From Maribellus luteus (GTDB lineage: Bacteria > Bacteroidota > Bacteroidia > Bacteroidales > Prolixibacteraceae), in the NCBI RefSeq assembly GCF_003576475.1, contig NZ_QWGR01000008.1, positions 18,099-82,098 on the forward strand: 64,000 nucleotides of DNA, given 5' to 3'. Below are positions 52,132 through 61,295 of the stretch, in pieces (positions within the stretch are counted from its first letter, which is position 1; the number at the start of each line of letters is the position of its first letter). A model generated the notes under the pieces. That model was not told the DNA's origin. It was given only the letters and a program-made list of their open reading frames with translations, and searched no databases. A program made the translations under genes and the position numbers.

Positions 52132-55100
52132 TTAAAAACTAACATTTACACCCAGGGAAATAGTCCTTGATTTTGGATAGTACTCCCGTCCTTCAATACC
52201 CGGATCGAGTCCAGCCATTTCAATTTCAGGATCAAGGCCTGTATAGTTGGTGATGGTAAACAGGTTTTGTCCGGTTACATACACCCTTACTTTCCTGATC
52301 TCTTCAATTTTCGACACATCGAAAGTGTAACTCAGGCTGATGTTGTCCAACTTCAGGAACGAGCCTTTTTCGATATAATAGCTACAGTACTTTGGATTGT
52401 CGGCCAACCCGATGGTTAAAGCGTCGTGCAAAACATTGGCACCCGGCAACCACTGGGTGGTAGCATACGACATTTTCGAGAAGTTCAGCAGATCGTTGCC
52501 ATAAACACCTCTGAAAAAGAAATTCAAATCCCAGTTTTTATAGGAAATCGTATTGGAAATACCATAAGTCAGTTTAGGCTGAGCCGAACCGATGTAAGTA
52601 CGGTCGTCGTTGGTAAGTCCGGGTTTTCCGTCAATCATATCGTCCATGATGTACATTCCGTCCTCGTCCAAACCTTTGCACAACCAACCATAGAAAGTTC
52701 CCACTTCGCGGCCTTCTTCCACAATGTGAGTGGTATTGCTGGAACCTCCGCGAATCCACGCATCACCCGTAAGAATGGAACTGGTAGAAAACTCATCGCT
52801 GGAGAGTTTGGTAATTTTGTTTTTGTTGTGCGCCAGGTTTACAGAAGCCGTCCAACGCAGCTTATCTTTCCGAATGATGTCGCCGGTAATCAACATCTCG
52901 ATCCCTTTGTTCGACATCTCCCCTACGTTGGCCAGCATATCGGGATAAAGGAACGGAGGTACCGGAACTTTATAGGTGTACAACAAGTCTTTGGTTCGTT
53001 TGTCGTAGTATTCAATGGTACCACTGATCCGGCTGTTCAGGATGTTGTAATCCACCCCAATGTTGAACATCGAAGTTTCTTCCCATTTCAGGTTTTCGTT
53101 GGCATTCTGGCTGATCTGGTAAGCCCTGTACCATTTACCGTTGTCGTAGTACTGACCCGAGTTGCCATAAAGCTGTAACGATTTGTAAGGATCAATACCG
53201 TCCTGGTTACCCGACACACCGTAACCGGCTCTGATTTTCAAATCATCCAGGAAGGTCAGGCCTTGCATAAACGACTCTTCGTTGATACGCCAGGCACCCG
53301 AAACCGATGGGAAAGTAGCCCATTTGTGGTTGTCTCCAAATTTTGAAGAACCGTCGTAACGCATCGAAAGCGTCAGGATGTACTTCATTTTGTAATTGTA
53401 GTTAGCCCTTCCGAAGAAAGAAACCAGCTTGTTCATGTTTTTACCCGACCACACATCCGAAGGACGCAGGTTTTCGCCTGCCCCCAGATTATTGTATCCA
53501 AAGAAGTCGGTTACAAACTGACGGTTCTGGGCTCCTGAATTCTGGTAATAGTTTTCTTCGTAAGAATAACCACCCAGCAATGCTATTTTATGATCGTTGA
53601 TTGATTTTTCGTAGTTAACCGTTGTTTCCAGCAATTCTTTGTCACTGGTCCAGTTTTCGCGCTTGGCAAAACCCTGGTCGTTCCGTCCCCGTTCCGTATC
53701 AGAATCGTAATATTGTCCGTAATCGTTGGTGGCTCTTTGCTTGTGTAATTTAATTCCGGCGGTAAACCCTTCAAACAGGTTTAACTGAGCGTCTACGTTT
53801 CCGAAATACAGCGAATTTTTATGCAAACTGCTGTTGTATTCGATATTTCTAACCGGGTTTCCCTGGTCGTACTCCTGTGTATCGTACCAGGTTCCATCGT
53901 CCTTTTTAATCGGTACAACCGGAATCATGTTGTAAGCCAATACGAAATTCCGTGTGTCGGTTGGAGAATAGTCGCGGCTGGTAATGGCACCGGTAAACGA
54001 AACATTCAATTTGTCGTCCAGTGCTTTCTGATTAAACGAAAAACGAACGTTGTAACGCTTCATCTCATTGTCTTTCACCACCCCTTTCTGGTCGAGATAG
54101 GAAACCGACGCGCGGTAGTTGCTGTTGCGTCCGCCGCCAGAGAAAGATACATTGTGGTTCTGGCTGACACCGGTTCTCATAATGGCATCAAACCAATCGG
54201 TGTTGGCGCCTAAATCCAGCCCTTCGGTGTTAATGCTGTTGGCAGCTGCGTAATCGCGCCATTCTTTGGCTGTTAAAACATCCGGTACATTGGTAACCGT
54301 ACTGGCTGCCAGATAGCCGTCGTATTCAATAACAGTTCCGTAGTCTTTTCCTTTTTTAGTAGTGATCAGAATTACACCGCTGGCCGAACGCGAACCATAA
54401 ATAGCCGCGGCAGAAGCATCTTTTAACACACTGATCGATTCAATATCCTGAGGTGCAACCGATGAAAGGCTCATTCCCGGAACTCCGTCGATTACAATAA
54501 AAGGCTGGCTGCTTCCGGTAAGCGAAGAAGTACCTCTCAAACGGATGGTTTGCTCTTTGGTAACATCGCCGCTTCCCAAAGTAATCGACAAGCCAGCCAC
54601 TTTTCCTTTTAGCAGGTCCACCGCATCTTTGGTCAAACCTTTGTTGAACTCATCTTCCGAAACATTGCTGATCGATCCGCTCACCTCTCTTTTTTGCTGA
54701 ACACCGTAACCGATGGCCACTACTTCGTCGAGTTGCATTATGTCTTCCCGCAGTACGATGTTGAACATGCTTTGCGAGCCAATTTCAACTTCCTGGGTCT
54801 GGAAACCAACAAACGACAAGGAAAGCACTCCTCCACTGGCCGGAACATCCATGGTGAATTTTCCGTCGGCATCGCTTACCGTACCGGTCATCGTACCTCT
54901 CAGCACAATGGTAACCCCTGTCAAAGGTTCGCCTTTTGAGTCGTTTACAATACCGGTAACGGTTTTCTTCTCTTGCGGAATAGTTAGCATATTCCCTGCT
55001 TTTTTCATCACCGCAATCTGGCGGTCACTAATTTTATAAGTCAGATCCGTTTCCTGCAATGCCTGTTCCAGCAGGTTGTCAACCGTTACTTCGCTAACAC

Positions 55101-55362
55101 TTACGTCAACTTTCTGATTGACGTTCACCAGGTCGTCGGAGTAGACAATAATAAATTCACTGTTTTTTTCAATCTCATGAAACACCTGCTTTAGGGTAAC
55201 ATTACTCAGTTTCATCGAGAATTTTGCAGTCTGGGAATAGCTGTTTGCCGCTGAAGCAAACATAACTGAAAGTAATAGGATGATAGTTAGCCTCATGACA
55301 AGGAAAGTTTTTTTGACCCACTGCGAGTACACAGCAAAGCCATTCTTACAAATTTTATTCAT
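52132..55362 (-). CDS. SusC/RagA TonB-dependent transporter with STN signalling domain
   Basis: The 1076-residue outer membrane receptor has, in order: a signal peptide (about 1-45); an STN domain (about 50-115: 'KLSNVTLKQVFHEIEKNSEFIIVYSDD'); a carboxypeptidase-regulatory beta domain (about 133-220: 'VTGIVNDSKGEPLTGVTIVLRGTMTG'); a plug (about 225-340: 'RLRGTSSLTGSSQPFIVIDGVPG'); and a large barrel. The STN domain marks transducing receptors that contact a FecR anti-sigma factor. The matching FecR and ECF sigma genes lie just upstream (130 and 1455 bases). Import is powered by TonB. Its substrate is unknown. Confidence 0.97.
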   Translation of the reverse strand: MNKICKNGFAVYSQWVKKTFLVMRLTIILLLSVMFASAANSYSQTAKFSMKLSNVTLKQVFHEIEKNSEFIIVYSDDLVNVNQKVDVSVSEVTVDNLLEQALQETDLTYKISDRQIAVMKKAGNMLTIPQEKKTVTGIVNDSKGEPLTGVTIVLRGTMTGTVSDADGKFTMDVPASGGVLSLSFVGFQTQEVEIGSQSMFNIVLREDIMQLDEVVAIGYGVQQKREVSGSISNVSEDEFNKGLTKDAVDLLKGKVAGLSITLGSGDVTKEQTIRLRGTSSLTGSSQPFIVIDGVPGMSLSSVAPQDIESISVLKDASAAAIYGSRSASGVILITTKKGKDYGTVIEYDGYLAASTVTNVPDVLTAKEWRDYAAANSINTEGLDLGANTDWFDAIMRTGVSQNHNVSFSGGGRNSNYRASVSYLDQKGVVKDNEMKRYNVRFSFNQKALDDKLNVSFTGAITSRDYSPTDTRNFVLAYNMIPVVPIKKDDGTWYDTQEYDQGNPVRNIEYNSSLHKNSLYFGNVDAQLNLFEGFTAGIKLHKQRATNDYGQYYDSDTERGRNDQGFAKRENWTSDKELLETTVNYEKSINDHKIALLGGYSYEENYYQNSGAQNRQFVTDFFGYNNLGAGENLRPSDVWSGKNMNKLVSFFGRANYNYKMKYILTLSMRYDGSSKFGDNHKWATFPSVSGAWRINEESFMQGLTFLDDLKIRAGYGVSGNQDGIDPYKSLQLYGNSGQYYDNGKWYRAYQISQNANENLKWEETSMFNIGVDYNILNSRISGTIEYYDKRTKDLLYTYKVPVPPFLYPDMLANVGEMSNKGIEMLITGDIIRKDKLRWTASVNLAHNKNKITKLSSDEFSTSSILTGDAWIRGGSSNTTHIVEEGREVGTFYGWLCKGLDEDGMYIMDDMIDGKPGLTNDDRTYIGSAQPKLTYGISNTISYKNWDLNFFFRGVYGNDLLNFSKMSYATTQWLPGANVLHDALTIGLADNPKYCSYYIEKGSFLKLDNISLSYTFDVSKIEEIRKVRVYVTGQNLFTITNYTGLDPEIEMAGLDPGIEGREYYPKSRTISLGVNVSF

Positions 55363-55492
55363 AAATTTAAGCGTTTAATTAAGCATTGTAATTAATTAAT
55401 CTCAGGACCGGCGGGTGGTACGAACACTCTCCGGTTCTTTTTTCATACGTTAGCGCGATTAGTTTTACAGAATTGTTACATAGGCATTTAGA

Positions 55493-56695
55493 TTAGTTTG
55501 GTTGGACAATAAAATAATCTCCGTTTTGTTGTTTACCCCAGTCAATCGGGACAAAAGCCTGAAGCACATCCAGCACTTCCGATATATCGCTTTTAAGGTC
55601 GAGTTTACCGGATATTTTGTACGTACCCAGCATCGGGTCTTTTATGTGAATTCTTTTGTTGTAATACCTTTCCAGCCTCCGTACCACGCGGTTCATGTCC
55701 AGCCTGTCGCAGTTAAGCATGCCTTCTTTCCACGAAACATACGAAGCCACATCTACCTTGTTTACATAATTTACTCCACTTGAACGATCAAGCAAAAACA
55801 TCTCGTTGGGGTGAAGTGTGTTGGTTTTCTTTCCTTTCAACAAGCCATGCTCGCTGATCTTTACATCTACCTTCCCGCTTACCAGCACTGTGTGGAAGAT
55901 ATTGTCATCGGGGTAGGCCGACACATCAAAAGTGGTCCCCAAAACAACGACATCTGCCGGTTCGGTGCGCACTACAAAAGGTTTCTGCGCGTCTTTCACC
56001 ACCTCAAAAAAGGCCTCGCCAATCAGCAATACTTCGCGTTGTTTTTTATCAAAAACCGAAGGATACATGAGCTGGCTACCCGCGTTTAACCATACTTTGG
56101 TTCCGTCGCTCAGCGTAAGATTTGAGCTTTTGCCATAGGGAATAATTACGTGGTTGGTGCTGTTTACTTTCTCTGATACCTGCTGCCGGATGGTGTCGTT
56201 GTCGATGATCACCTGTTCCCCGCTGGCGTCGTATTTAATGTTGGATTCTTTTGATTCAAGCGGAACCGACTTGCCATCAGCCAGAATAATCCGTGCATCG
56301 GTAAAATTGGCGGGCACGGTCTCCGCCATGCTAAACTCGTTGCAATCCTTGTCTTTGCTGTAGAAATAATAGCTGAGGCCACCGCTGGCAAATACGAAAA
56401 TAAAAATGGCGGCATACTTCAGCAGGCTTATGAACCTGTTCTTCCGTGGTGCTGCCGTGCGGTGCTTCACGCTGTCCCACAATTCAAAGACTTCCGCAAT
56501 CGAAAGCTCTTCGTTCTTGAAACGGAAATAGTTAAAAATCTCGATTGCCTCATCTATCTCTTCCTTTTTATCGGGATTCTCTGCCAGAAAGTTTTCCCAG
56601 AAAACTTCGGACGCCTGATTGGTTTTCAACAACCACTGAAGAAACGATTCTTCGTTCAAAAAGTCGGTAGAGTTATATGTCTTGAATTGGTTCAT
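55493..56695 (-). CDS. FecR-family anti-sigma factor
   Basis: The 400-residue protein has a cytoplasmic N-terminal sigma-binding part (about 1-85), one membrane segment (about 90-110, LLKYAAIFIFVFASGGLSYYF) and a periplasmic FecR domain ('VIIPYGKSSNLTLSDGTKVWLNAGSQLMYPSVF'). A C-terminal DUF4974-like secretin domain (about 320-400) follows. It transmits ligand occupancy from the SusC STN domain to the sigma factor. It sits between the sigma gene (122 bases) and SusC (130 bases). Confidence 0.95.
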   Translation of the reverse strand: MNQFKTYNSTDFLNEESFLQWLLKTNQASEVFWENFLAENPDKKEEIDEAIEIFNYFRFKNEELSIAEVFELWDSVKHRTAAPRKNRFISLLKYAAIFIFVFASGGLSYYFYSKDKDCNEFSMAETVPANFTDARIILADGKSVPLESKESNIKYDASGEQVIIDNDTIRQQVSEKVNSTNHVIIPYGKSSNLTLSDGTKVWLNAGSQLMYPSVFDKKQREVLLIGEAFFEVVKDAQKPFVVRTEPADVVVLGTTFDVSAYPDDNIFHTVLVSGKVDVKISEHGLLKGKKTNTLHPNEMFLLDRSSGVNYVNKVDVASYVSWKEGMLNCDRLDMNRVVRRLERYYNKRIHIKDPMLGTYKISGKLDLKSDISEVLDVLQAFVPIDWGKQQNGDYFIVQPN

Positions 56696-56817
56696 TCTGA
56701 AAGTTTCTCAATTCTATAAGACATGAACTTCCAAAGTGTAGATACTTTTTTCGAAAAAAATTCAAGAAAAAATTACTCACCCAACTTATCTTACTGATTT
56801 AATGAGAGAAAACAGGA

Positions 56818-57435
56818 TCATTTTTCCCGTACAGAAACAGAAAACAATGCCAAAAGAAAATTGGAAACACGCTTTTTATCGCTTTTAATAATGCTGCGGA
56901 CTTTATTAACTGCCCGACTGATCAGCGAACGCGAAGACTGCTCTTCGAGCTCAAGCACTTCTGCAATTTCCTTGTGGCTCAGCCCAAAATAGAAACGCAG
57001 ATACAGAGCCTCTTTCTGTCGGCTGGTCAGCGACTCAACCGCCGACCGCACAATCAGTAGTTTTTTGGAATAATGATCGTTCTCGAAATCCTCGCGGTTC
57101 AGGTCCTCCAAACCGGTCTCAAAACGATAATCACCCGTTTTCATGATTTCTTCGAGCTTACTGGAGCGTAAGGACTCCCTGAAAATCATCCGCTTCAGGG
57201 AAGCAAACAGGTAAGCTTTCACATTATCGGTGGCCGAAAGTTTGCCCCGCGATTGAATAAGGGTTACAAACAGCTCCTGTATACAGTCTTTTACCAGCGA
57301 CCGGTCGACCGTAAATTTACAGCCGTACGCAAACAAATCGTTTACGTTGTTCAGGTAAATGGTAGAAAGGGCAGTTTGGCTTCCTTCCAGAAAATCCATC
57401 CACAGGAATTTGTCTTTCTCTTGATTGGGATACAT
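56818..57435 (-). CDS. ECF-type RNA polymerase sigma-70 factor
   Basis: The ATG at 57435 (MYPNQEKDKFLWMDFLEG) gives 205 residues and is preferred over one at 57531, which adds a Cys-rich non-family stretch. Region 2 is 'DLFAYGCKFTVDRSLVKDCIQELFVTLI' and region 4 'SLTSRQKEALYLRFYFGLSHKEIAEVLELEEQSSRSLISRAVNKV'. It should activate the SusC/SusD genes once released by FecR. The gene is the first of the module. Regulation by FecR is the known rule for this family. Confidence 0.95.
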   Translation of the reverse strand: MYPNQEKDKFLWMDFLEGSQTALSTIYLNNVNDLFAYGCKFTVDRSLVKDCIQELFVTLIQSRGKLSATDNVKAYLFASLKRMIFRESLRSSKLEEIMKTGDYRFETGLEDLNREDFENDHYSKKLLIVRSAVESLTSRQKEALYLRFYFGLSHKEIAEVLELEEQSSRSLISRAVNKVRSIIKSDKKRVSNFLLALFSVSVREK

Positions 57436-57587
57436 TACCGGGCCGTTTAAGTTTAGTAAGTATAGCTCCCTAAAATTAGGATTATTATTATGAATACAAA
57501 AGAAATTGCACGGGCACTTTGTCTGTTTCAATGTCGCGTATTAAAATGACACCAATATCAAACAACCCGTGATTACCGATAATTCAG

Positions 57588-58532
57588 CTACTCCAAAAGA
57601 TTTAGTATTTCCTCCACTTTCTCGTTCATCGGCAGGTGTCCGTTTACCCAGTGAATTTTGGTGCCGCGTTTTTCCATGCCCCGAAACCAGGTCATCTGGC
57701 GTTTGGCAAACTGGTGAATCGCAATTTCCAGCTGCCGGAACATTTCATCGTAACTCAGTTCGCCAATCAGGTGTAATGTCAGAAACTTATATTCCAGGCC
57801 GTAATAAATCAACTGGTCCGGGGTGAGTCCCGAGTCGAGCAGCTTTTGCACCTCATCGAGCATGCCTTCTTCCAGGCGCTGCTTCAGGCGCAGCGTAATT
57901 CGCTGGCGGCGCATTTCGCGGTCAAAATCAATCCCGATATTCAGGCTGCGGATCTCCGGCATTTCCGAAGCTTCCTGCGCATGCTCGGCGTAGTATTTTT
58001 CAATTTCGATGGCACGAACAGCCCGGCGGTCGGTTTCCACATCCGTATCGTTGTGCAGGCGGGGCTTCATACTTTTTAAAATTCCGGTCAGCTCCTCCAG
58101 CGTTTTCCCTTCCAGCTCCTTGCGTAGTTCCCGGTTGGGCGGGACTTCAATCAAGCGGTAGTTTTTCAAAACAGCCTCGAGGTACAAGCCGCTGCCCCCG
58201 CATAAAACCGGGAATTTCCCCCGCGATTGGATCTCATTGTAAACCCGGATAAAATCGGTTTGAAAACGATATACATTGTAATGCACACCTGCTGCCTCAA
58301 TATCCACCAAATGCGACGGCACTTCCACACCATCCACAAAATAATCGGCATAATCTTTCCCGGTGCCCAGGTCCATTCCGCGGTACACCTGGCGCGAGTC
58401 CGCCGAAATTATTTCTCCCTTCAAACGAGCCGTAACATGTGCCGCCAGTCCGGTTTTGCCCGTAGCTGTTGGCCCCAATATGGTAAGCAGATTGTATTTC
58501 AATTTAAATCGATTTTGAAAACAAAGAAACAA
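57588..58532 (-). CDS. miaA: tRNA dimethylallyltransferase
   Basis: The 314-residue protein has the P-loop GPTATGKT (about 19-26), 'ISADSRQVYRGMDLGTGK' (catalytic Asp region), 'VLCGGSGLYLEAVL' and 'DRRAVRAIEIEKYY', typical of MiaA. It adds an isopentenyl group to A37 of tRNAs that read UNN codons. The N-terminal about 14 residues precede the beta-strand of the P-loop and are slightly longer than usual, so a later start is possible, but no better ATG exists. It is convergent to none and ends 152 bases before the sigma factor start on the same strand. Confidence 0.95.
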   Translation of the reverse strand: MFLCFQNRFKLKYNLLTILGPTATGKTGLAAHVTARLKGEIISADSRQVYRGMDLGTGKDYADYFVDGVEVPSHLVDIEAAGVHYNVYRFQTDFIRVYNEIQSRGKFPVLCGGSGLYLEAVLKNYRLIEVPPNRELRKELEGKTLEELTGILKSMKPRLHNDTDVETDRRAVRAIEIEKYYAEHAQEASEMPEIRSLNIGIDFDREMRRQRITLRLKQRLEEGMLDEVQKLLDSGLTPDQLIYYGLEYKFLTLHLIGELSYDEMFRQLEIAIHQFAKRQMTWFRGMEKRGTKIHWVNGHLPMNEKVEEILNLLE

Positions 58533-58974
58533 ATATTTAAGTGTTTTGCCCGAATATTCAAGTAATAAAGAAAATTCTTGAAGTTAACTATCCCTGTAAA
58601 AGGCAAGTGGTATCTTTATTCCGCAAGCGGAATAAAACGGCACACAGATAACGCAGATTTACGCAGAAAATGATGTCATCCAAATGGCGAAATAAAATTT
58701 GCGGCAATCAGCGAAATTAGCGGGAAATAAAAAGTGTTTGCAGAACGATGAAGGTATTACTCTAACTTTATTTCAGAAAAAAGCTAAAAATCAAATTTTC
58801 GTTGTTTCCCCCCTCTCCATCCGTCAGCTGACGGATGATATCTCTCATGAGGTTCAGGGAGAATAGAAGGATACCCCTTGGCAAGCCCGGGAATTTTATA
58901 TGACTAAAACCCGGCAGACTTTTTAAAATTTTTCGATTATTCTTAAAAGTTTCAAAGACGAAGCCTCAATTCTT
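58533..58974. other. Gene-free region with palindromes upstream of cutC
   Basis: It holds a perfect 22-bp palindrome, TTTATTCCGCAAGCGGAATA (58615) plus AA, then 'CACAGATAACGCAGATTTAC' and 'GCGGCAATCAGCGAAATTAG', recurring phrases in many bacterial intergenic regions. It also holds the perfect palindrome ATCCGTCAGCTGACGGAT at 58819-58836. No gene was found. Confidence 0.65.
58819..58836. repeat. RTCCGTC...GACGGAY palindrome, perfect copy
   Basis: ATCCGTCAGCTGACGGAT is an 18-bp perfect palindrome. Near copies lie at 5775, 40340 and 41831. Confidence 0.65.
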
Positions 58975-58982
58975 TATCTTTG
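58975..58982 (+). promoter_or_regulatory. -7 promoter box of the cutC gene
   Basis: TATCTTTG is an exact match to the TAnnTTTG consensus, 28 bases before the ATG at 59011. No clear TTG -33 element was seen at 19-21 bases upstream. Confidence 0.5.
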
Positions 58983-59010
58983 AGAGATAGAATCAATACC
59001 GGTTTATTTT

Positions 59011-59634
59011 ATGATAAAGGAAGCATGTGTAGAATCGCTGAAAGAAGCAAAAATGGCAGCCGAAAGAGGTGCCAACCGCATTGAGTTATGCGCCGACCTG
59101 GCCGAGGACGGACTCACCCCCTCATTCGAATTAATGAAGCAGGCCTGTTCGGAGCTGCCCATCCCGGTTATGACCATGGCACGCCCGCGGGGTGGTAATT
59201 TTGTTCATACTGCGGAAGAGGTGGAACAAATGAAAGTGGCCATCGACCAGGCCAAAGCAGCCGGTGCACACGGAGTGGTTTTTGGCTTGCTGACCCCGGA
59301 CAATAAAATCGATGAAAAAAACACCCGGCTTTTGGCTGAATATGCACAGCCTCTACCGGTAACTTTCCACAAAGCCATCGACGAAATGGACGACCCCGTG
59401 GAAGGCGTACGTGTTTTGAAAACCATTCCGGGAATCAAACGTATCCTCACTTCGGGAGGTAAAGCTACCGCACTGGAAGGACAGGAAACCATCCGGAAAA
59501 TGATACAGGAAGCCGAAGGACAGATCATCATTTTAGTGGCCGGGAAAGTGCTGGACTCGAACGTGGAAGAAATCAGCCGGCTGACCGGAGCCAGCGAACT
59601 GCACGGAAGAAAAATTGTAGGGGAGCTGATTTAG
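59011..59634 (+). CDS. cutC: CutC-family protein
   Basis: The 207-residue TIM-barrel protein has 'IKEACVESLKEAKMAAERGANRIELCADLAEDGLTPSFELMKQA', 'PVMTMARPRGGNFVHTAEEVEQM', 'GAHGVVFGLL' and 'VTFHKAIDEMDDPVEGVRVLKTI', all CutC signatures. It is slightly shorter than the E. coli protein (248), missing the C-terminal tail. The family was once linked to copper tolerance, but its reaction is not settled. It lies 53 bases upstream of the fucosidase gene in the same direction, so the two may be co-transcribed. Confidence 0.93.
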   Translation: MIKEACVESLKEAKMAAERGANRIELCADLAEDGLTPSFELMKQACSELPIPVMTMARPRGGNFVHTAEEVEQMKVAIDQAKAAGAHGVVFGLLTPDNKIDEKNTRLLAEYAQPLPVTFHKAIDEMDDPVEGVRVLKTIPGIKRILTSGGKATALEGQETIRKMIQEAEGQIIILVAGKVLDSNVEEISRLTGASELHGRKIVGELI

Positions 59635-59687
59635 CCCTTCCGCATTCTGTTTTAATTGACAATCAAAATTCTAAACATTATAGTATC

Positions 59688-61166
59688 ATGAAAAAATTAA
59701 CCTTTATTGTTCCGCTTCTGTTTGCCTTTTTTGCACAGGCGCAGCTGGAACACGAAATAACCGACTATGTGTGGCCTACCGACGAAAAAGTGCTGCAAAA
59801 ACTCGAAGACTGGCAAGACCTGAAATTTGGTTTGCTGATGCACTGGGGAACCTACAGCCAGTGGGGAGTTGTTGAATCGTGGTCGATTTGCCCCGAAGAC
59901 GAAGGCTGGTGTGCCCGTAAAAAAGGAAGTAATCCGGACGATTATTTTACCTACAAGAAAGAATACGAAAACCTGAAACTTTCTTTTAACCCCGTCAACT
60001 TCGAGCCCGGGAAATGGGCAAAGGCAGCCAGCAATGCCGGGATGAAATACGTGGTTTTTACCACCAAGCACCACGATGGCTTTTGCATGTTCGATTCGAA
60101 ATACACCGACTACAAAATCACGGACAAAGACTGTCCGTTTAGTATAAATCCGAAAGCCAATGTTGCCAAAGAGGTTTTTGATGCTTTCCGCACCGAAGGC
60201 ATGTGGGCAGGGGCTTATTTCTCGAAACCCGACTGGAACAACCCCAACTACTGGGACCCGAAGTTTCCGCCGCTCGACCGGAACGTAAATTACGATCCGG
60301 ATCTTCATCCTGAAAAATGGGAGAAGTTTGTCGACTTTACCCACAACCAGATTATGGAGTTGCTGACCGACTACGGAAAGATTGACATTTTGTGGCTCGA
60401 TGGCGGCTGGGTTTGCAAGCAATCGGACGAAGCGCTGAAAGCCTATTACGAAGGACGCCACGCCAAAGCACCCAGTGGTTTTATCAAAAACCGGGTGATC
60501 AGCCAGGATATCCGCATGGACGAACTGGCAGCCAAGGCCCGCGAGAAACAACCCGGACTTATTGTGGTTGACCGCGCGGTAAAAGGCCCCAACCAAAACT
60601 ACCTGACACCCGAAAACCGGGTTCCGGATACACAGCTTCCTTACCCGTGGGAGTCGTGCATTATTGCCGGAGGAGGCTGGTCGTGGGTGCCCAATCCGCA
60701 ATACATGACACCCAAACAAGCCATTCATATGCTCATCGACATTGTGGCCAAAGGGGGCAACCTTCTTTACAACATTGGCCCGGCACCCGATGGTTCGTGG
60801 CCCGAAGATGCCTACAAACTGCTCGATGCCATGGGAAAATGGATTGACGTAAACGGCGAAGCGATTTACTCGACACGTGCCATTGCACCTTTCAAAACCG
60901 ACAATATTTGCCTGACCCAGCAAAAAGACAGCAAAGCGGTTTACGCGCTTTACCTGGAGCAGGAAGACGGTGCAGGATTGCCCGCTTCGTTTACCGTTAA
61001 AGGAATAAAAGCTGCCAAAGGTGCCAAACTTAGCATGCTCGGCGCCTCCGGAACGCTGAAATGGGAAAATACTGCAGAAGGAGTAAAAGTGTATGTTCCG
61101 CAAAAAATAAGAACCAAGCTGCCTTGCGACCTTGCCTGGGCGGTAAAAATATCGGCGGTGGAATAA
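59688..61166 (+). CDS. Alpha-L-fucosidase, GH29
   Basis: The 492-residue secreted enzyme has a signal peptide (about 1-19, AFFAQAQ). The catalytic barrel holds 'WQDLKFGLLMHWGTYSQWG', 'YVVFTTKHHDGFCMFDSKYTDY', and the nucleophile Asp238 in 'DILWLDGGWV'. It closes with 'LLYNIGPAPDGSWPED' and a C-terminal beta-sandwich (about 395-490). It removes fucose from glycans, probably in the periplasm. Together with the sulfatase at 38330 it indicates use of sulfated or fucosylated polysaccharides. A strong terminator follows. Confidence 0.97.
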   Translation: MKKLTFIVPLLFAFFAQAQLEHEITDYVWPTDEKVLQKLEDWQDLKFGLLMHWGTYSQWGVVESWSICPEDEGWCARKKGSNPDDYFTYKKEYENLKLSFNPVNFEPGKWAKAASNAGMKYVVFTTKHHDGFCMFDSKYTDYKITDKDCPFSINPKANVAKEVFDAFRTEGMWAGAYFSKPDWNNPNYWDPKFPPLDRNVNYDPDLHPEKWEKFVDFTHNQIMELLTDYGKIDILWLDGGWVCKQSDEALKAYYEGRHAKAPSGFIKNRVISQDIRMDELAAKAREKQPGLIVVDRAVKGPNQNYLTPENRVPDTQLPYPWESCIIAGGGWSWVPNPQYMTPKQAIHMLIDIVAKGGNLLYNIGPAPDGSWPEDAYKLLDAMGKWIDVNGEAIYSTRAIAPFKTDNICLTQQKDSKAVYALYLEQEDGAGLPASFTVKGIKAAKGAKLSMLGASGTLKWENTAEGVKVYVPQKIRTKLPCDLAWAVKISAVE

Positions 61167-61188
61167 AACACCGATCCGGCAAGTTATA

Positions 61189-61231
61189 AAACAGGCCATT
61201 TCTCACAAAAGAAATGGCCTGTTTTGGTTTT
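61189..61231 (+). terminator. Terminator of the fucosidase gene
   Basis: AACAGGCCATTTCT and AGAAATGGCCTGTT form a 14-bp perfect stem around a six-base loop, followed by TTGGTTTTATT. Confidence 0.88.
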
Positions 61232-61295
61232 ATTATCGATGAATAACTGACTAAACCTCTATGCATTGAAATACAATGATACCAGATGATTCATT

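Noticed and set aside
59697..61199. A 500-codon frame antisense to the fucosidase
   Set aside because: It is a shadow of the biased codon use in the fucosidase, with no motif or start signal.
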